Below, piece after piece: positions 63,317 to 64,000 of a stretch of 64,000 nt of DNA; position 1 is the stretch's first letter, and each line of letters begins with the position of its first letter. The DNA lies in the NCBI GenBank assembly GCA_964511645.1, contig CAZEGV010000004.1, positions 1 to 64,000 of the forward strand. Reading direction: 5' to 3'. The DNA is from CAZEGV01 sp964511645. GTDB taxonomy: Bacteria > Bacteroidota > Bacteroidia > Cytophagales > JAAEPT01. The translations under genes were made by a program, and so were the position numbers. The notes beneath the pieces were generated by a model. The model saw nothing but the letters and a program-made list of their open reading frames with translations. It had not been told where the DNA came from and made no database searches.

Positions 63317-63772
63317 ATGGCATTAGACATACAAATATTTGAAGAAGTGAAACAAATCTTCACTTCTTTTCTTGAATCCAAAAGTTTAAGAAAAACACCA
63401 GAACGATACTCTATACTTGAAGAGATCTACTGTAAAGAAGGACACTTTAATGTTGACAATTTATTCATTAGTATGAATAACCGTAACTACAGAGTTAGTC
63501 GTGCTACGGTTTATAACACCCTAGACTTATTAGTAGAGTGTGACTTGGTAAGTAAACATCAATTTGGCGAAAACCTCGCTCAATACGAGAAATCTTACGG
63601 ATACAAGCAACACGATCATATTCTCATGACGGATTCTGGGAAAGTATTAGAATTTTGTGACCCTCGTATTCAAACTATAAAAAGCACATTAGAAGAGATG
63701 TTTGACATAGATATCACACATCACTCTTTATATTTCTTTGCAAAAGAAAAAAAGAAAACAGATGAAAGTTGA
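63317..63772 (+). CDS. Fur-family transcriptional regulator
   Basis: A 151-residue metalloregulator of the Fur/PerR family, starting at MALDIQIFEE. The winged helix is TPERYSILEEIYCKEGHFNV to SRATVYNTLDLLVECDLV (about 31-78). The dimerisation domain has a metal-binding KQHDHILMTDSGKVLEF near 104-120, with D-x-R in CDPRIQ, and a second His pair in DITHHSLYFF near 135-144. The CxxC structural zinc motif of classical Fur is not seen. Whether it senses iron, peroxide or zinc is undetermined. It overlaps the STAS gene by 11 bases. Confidence 0.86.
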   Translation: MALDIQIFEEVKQIFTSFLESKSLRKTPERYSILEEIYCKEGHFNVDNLFISMNNRNYRVSRATVYNTLDLLVECDLVSKHQFGENLAQYEKSYGYKQHDHILMTDSGKVLEFCDPRIQTIKSTLEEMFDIDITHHSLYFFAKEKKKTDES

Positions 63773-64000
63773 GACTAACATACAAGGCAACAAAGTAACA
63801 GTTTCTCTAGAAGGAGACTTGATAGGTGACCAACACGGTATAGAGTTACTTACAATAATAAACAACCTTCTCGACAAAAACTTTTTGGATTTAGAGATAG
63901 ACTTCAGTGACTTACGATACATGAACAGCACAGGTCTCGGAGTGCTAATCACACTATACACAAAAGTAAAACGAGTAAAAGGATCACTAAAACTTATAAA
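63762..64000 (+). CDS. STAS-domain protein (anti-sigma antagonist-like), cut by window end
   Basis: The start of a STAS domain: MKVETNIQGNKVTVSLEGDL, then EIDFSDLRYMNSTGLGVLIT. The serine in MNSTG corresponds to the residue phosphorylated in anti-anti-sigma factors. The frame is still open at the window end after about 79 residues. ATG at 63762 overlaps the Fur-family gene by 11 bases, so the two are translationally coupled. Confidence 0.8.
   Translation, partial: MKVETNIQGNKVTVSLEGDLIGDQHGIELLTIINNLLDKNFLDLEIDFSDLRYMNSTGLGVLITLYTKVKRVKGSLKLI

Noticed and set aside
1..64000. CRISPR array, prophage or transposon
   Set aside because: I saw no regularly spaced repeats, integrase, capsid or transposase genes; the only repeats are the five structured elements.

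Overview
The window reads as chromosome of a low-GC (mid-30s percent by eye) member of the Bacteroidota, most likely a flavobacterium. The evidence is several matches to the Bacteroidota promoter element TAnnTTTG, secreted enzymes ending in type IX secretion (T9SS) sorting domains, DUF5686 outer-membrane proteins, a LuxC-like acyl-CoA reductase divergent from a two-cluster ferredoxin, the DUF2339/DUF3999 pair, and a ParC with flavobacterial features. I cannot name a genus. Most of the window is ordinary core genome. I see no transposase, integrase, CRISPR array or rRNA.

Layout. 1-2.3 kb: a decayed metzincin remnant and its intact T9SS-sorted relative (minus). 2.3-2.7 kb: a probable rod-shaped structured RNA, candidate 6S-Flavo. 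2.7-8.4 kb: nadE, a secreted GH9 glycanase and a 2-oxoacid dehydrogenase E2 (plus). 8.4-17.4 kb, mostly minus: a lysine-rich protein, a parC-trmH-DUF5686 operon, a small lipoprotein (plus), a frameshifted CPBP protease gene and a SpoU methyltransferase. 17.4-29.8 kb, mostly plus: Omp85/TamA-like protein, hemF, PAP2 phosphatase, ROK kinase (minus), PlsC-gatC, a 1003-aa membrane TPR protein, prfB with its programmed frameshift, a methyltransferase and mnmE. 29.8-34 kb: a KAP-type P-loop NTPase split by a frameshift, then recQ. 34-42.6 kb: a HAD-PlsC fusion with a degenerate phosphatase half, an arsR-DUF6428-arsenate-reductase set with no pump, a lipoprotein gene broken by one amber codon, nagA, tRNA-Arg(ACG), a HicB-like orphan, acyl-CoA reductase, ferredoxin and pgk. 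42.6-50.8 kb: DUF2339/DUF3999, a WYL regulator cassette, then fabD and gltX (minus). 50.8-60.3 kb: patatin-DUF5686, then Crp/Fnr, an LTA-synthase-like transferase and a ceramidase-like hydrolase, an envelope-lipid neighbourhood. 60.3-64 kb: a possible nuclease, the (p)ppGpp synthetase/hydrolase, a Fur-family regulator and the start of a STAS protein.

The strongest non-gene signal is a dispersed intergenic element of about 85-115 bp, present five times. Its outer stem and central hairpin keep their base pairing while the bases change, so it appears to act as folded RNA or to be a structured mobile repeat. In four of five copies its 5' end lies within about 16 nt after the stop codon of a gene on the same strand.

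Four genes carry lesions: an in-frame TGA, an in-frame TAG, and two single-base losses at runs of four A. They may be true decay or, for the two A-run cases, assembly error. The most interesting functional hypothesis is that the translationally coupled Crp-LTA synthase-ceramidase genes, with patatin-DUF5686 next door, form a sphingolipid/envelope-lipid remodelling locus.
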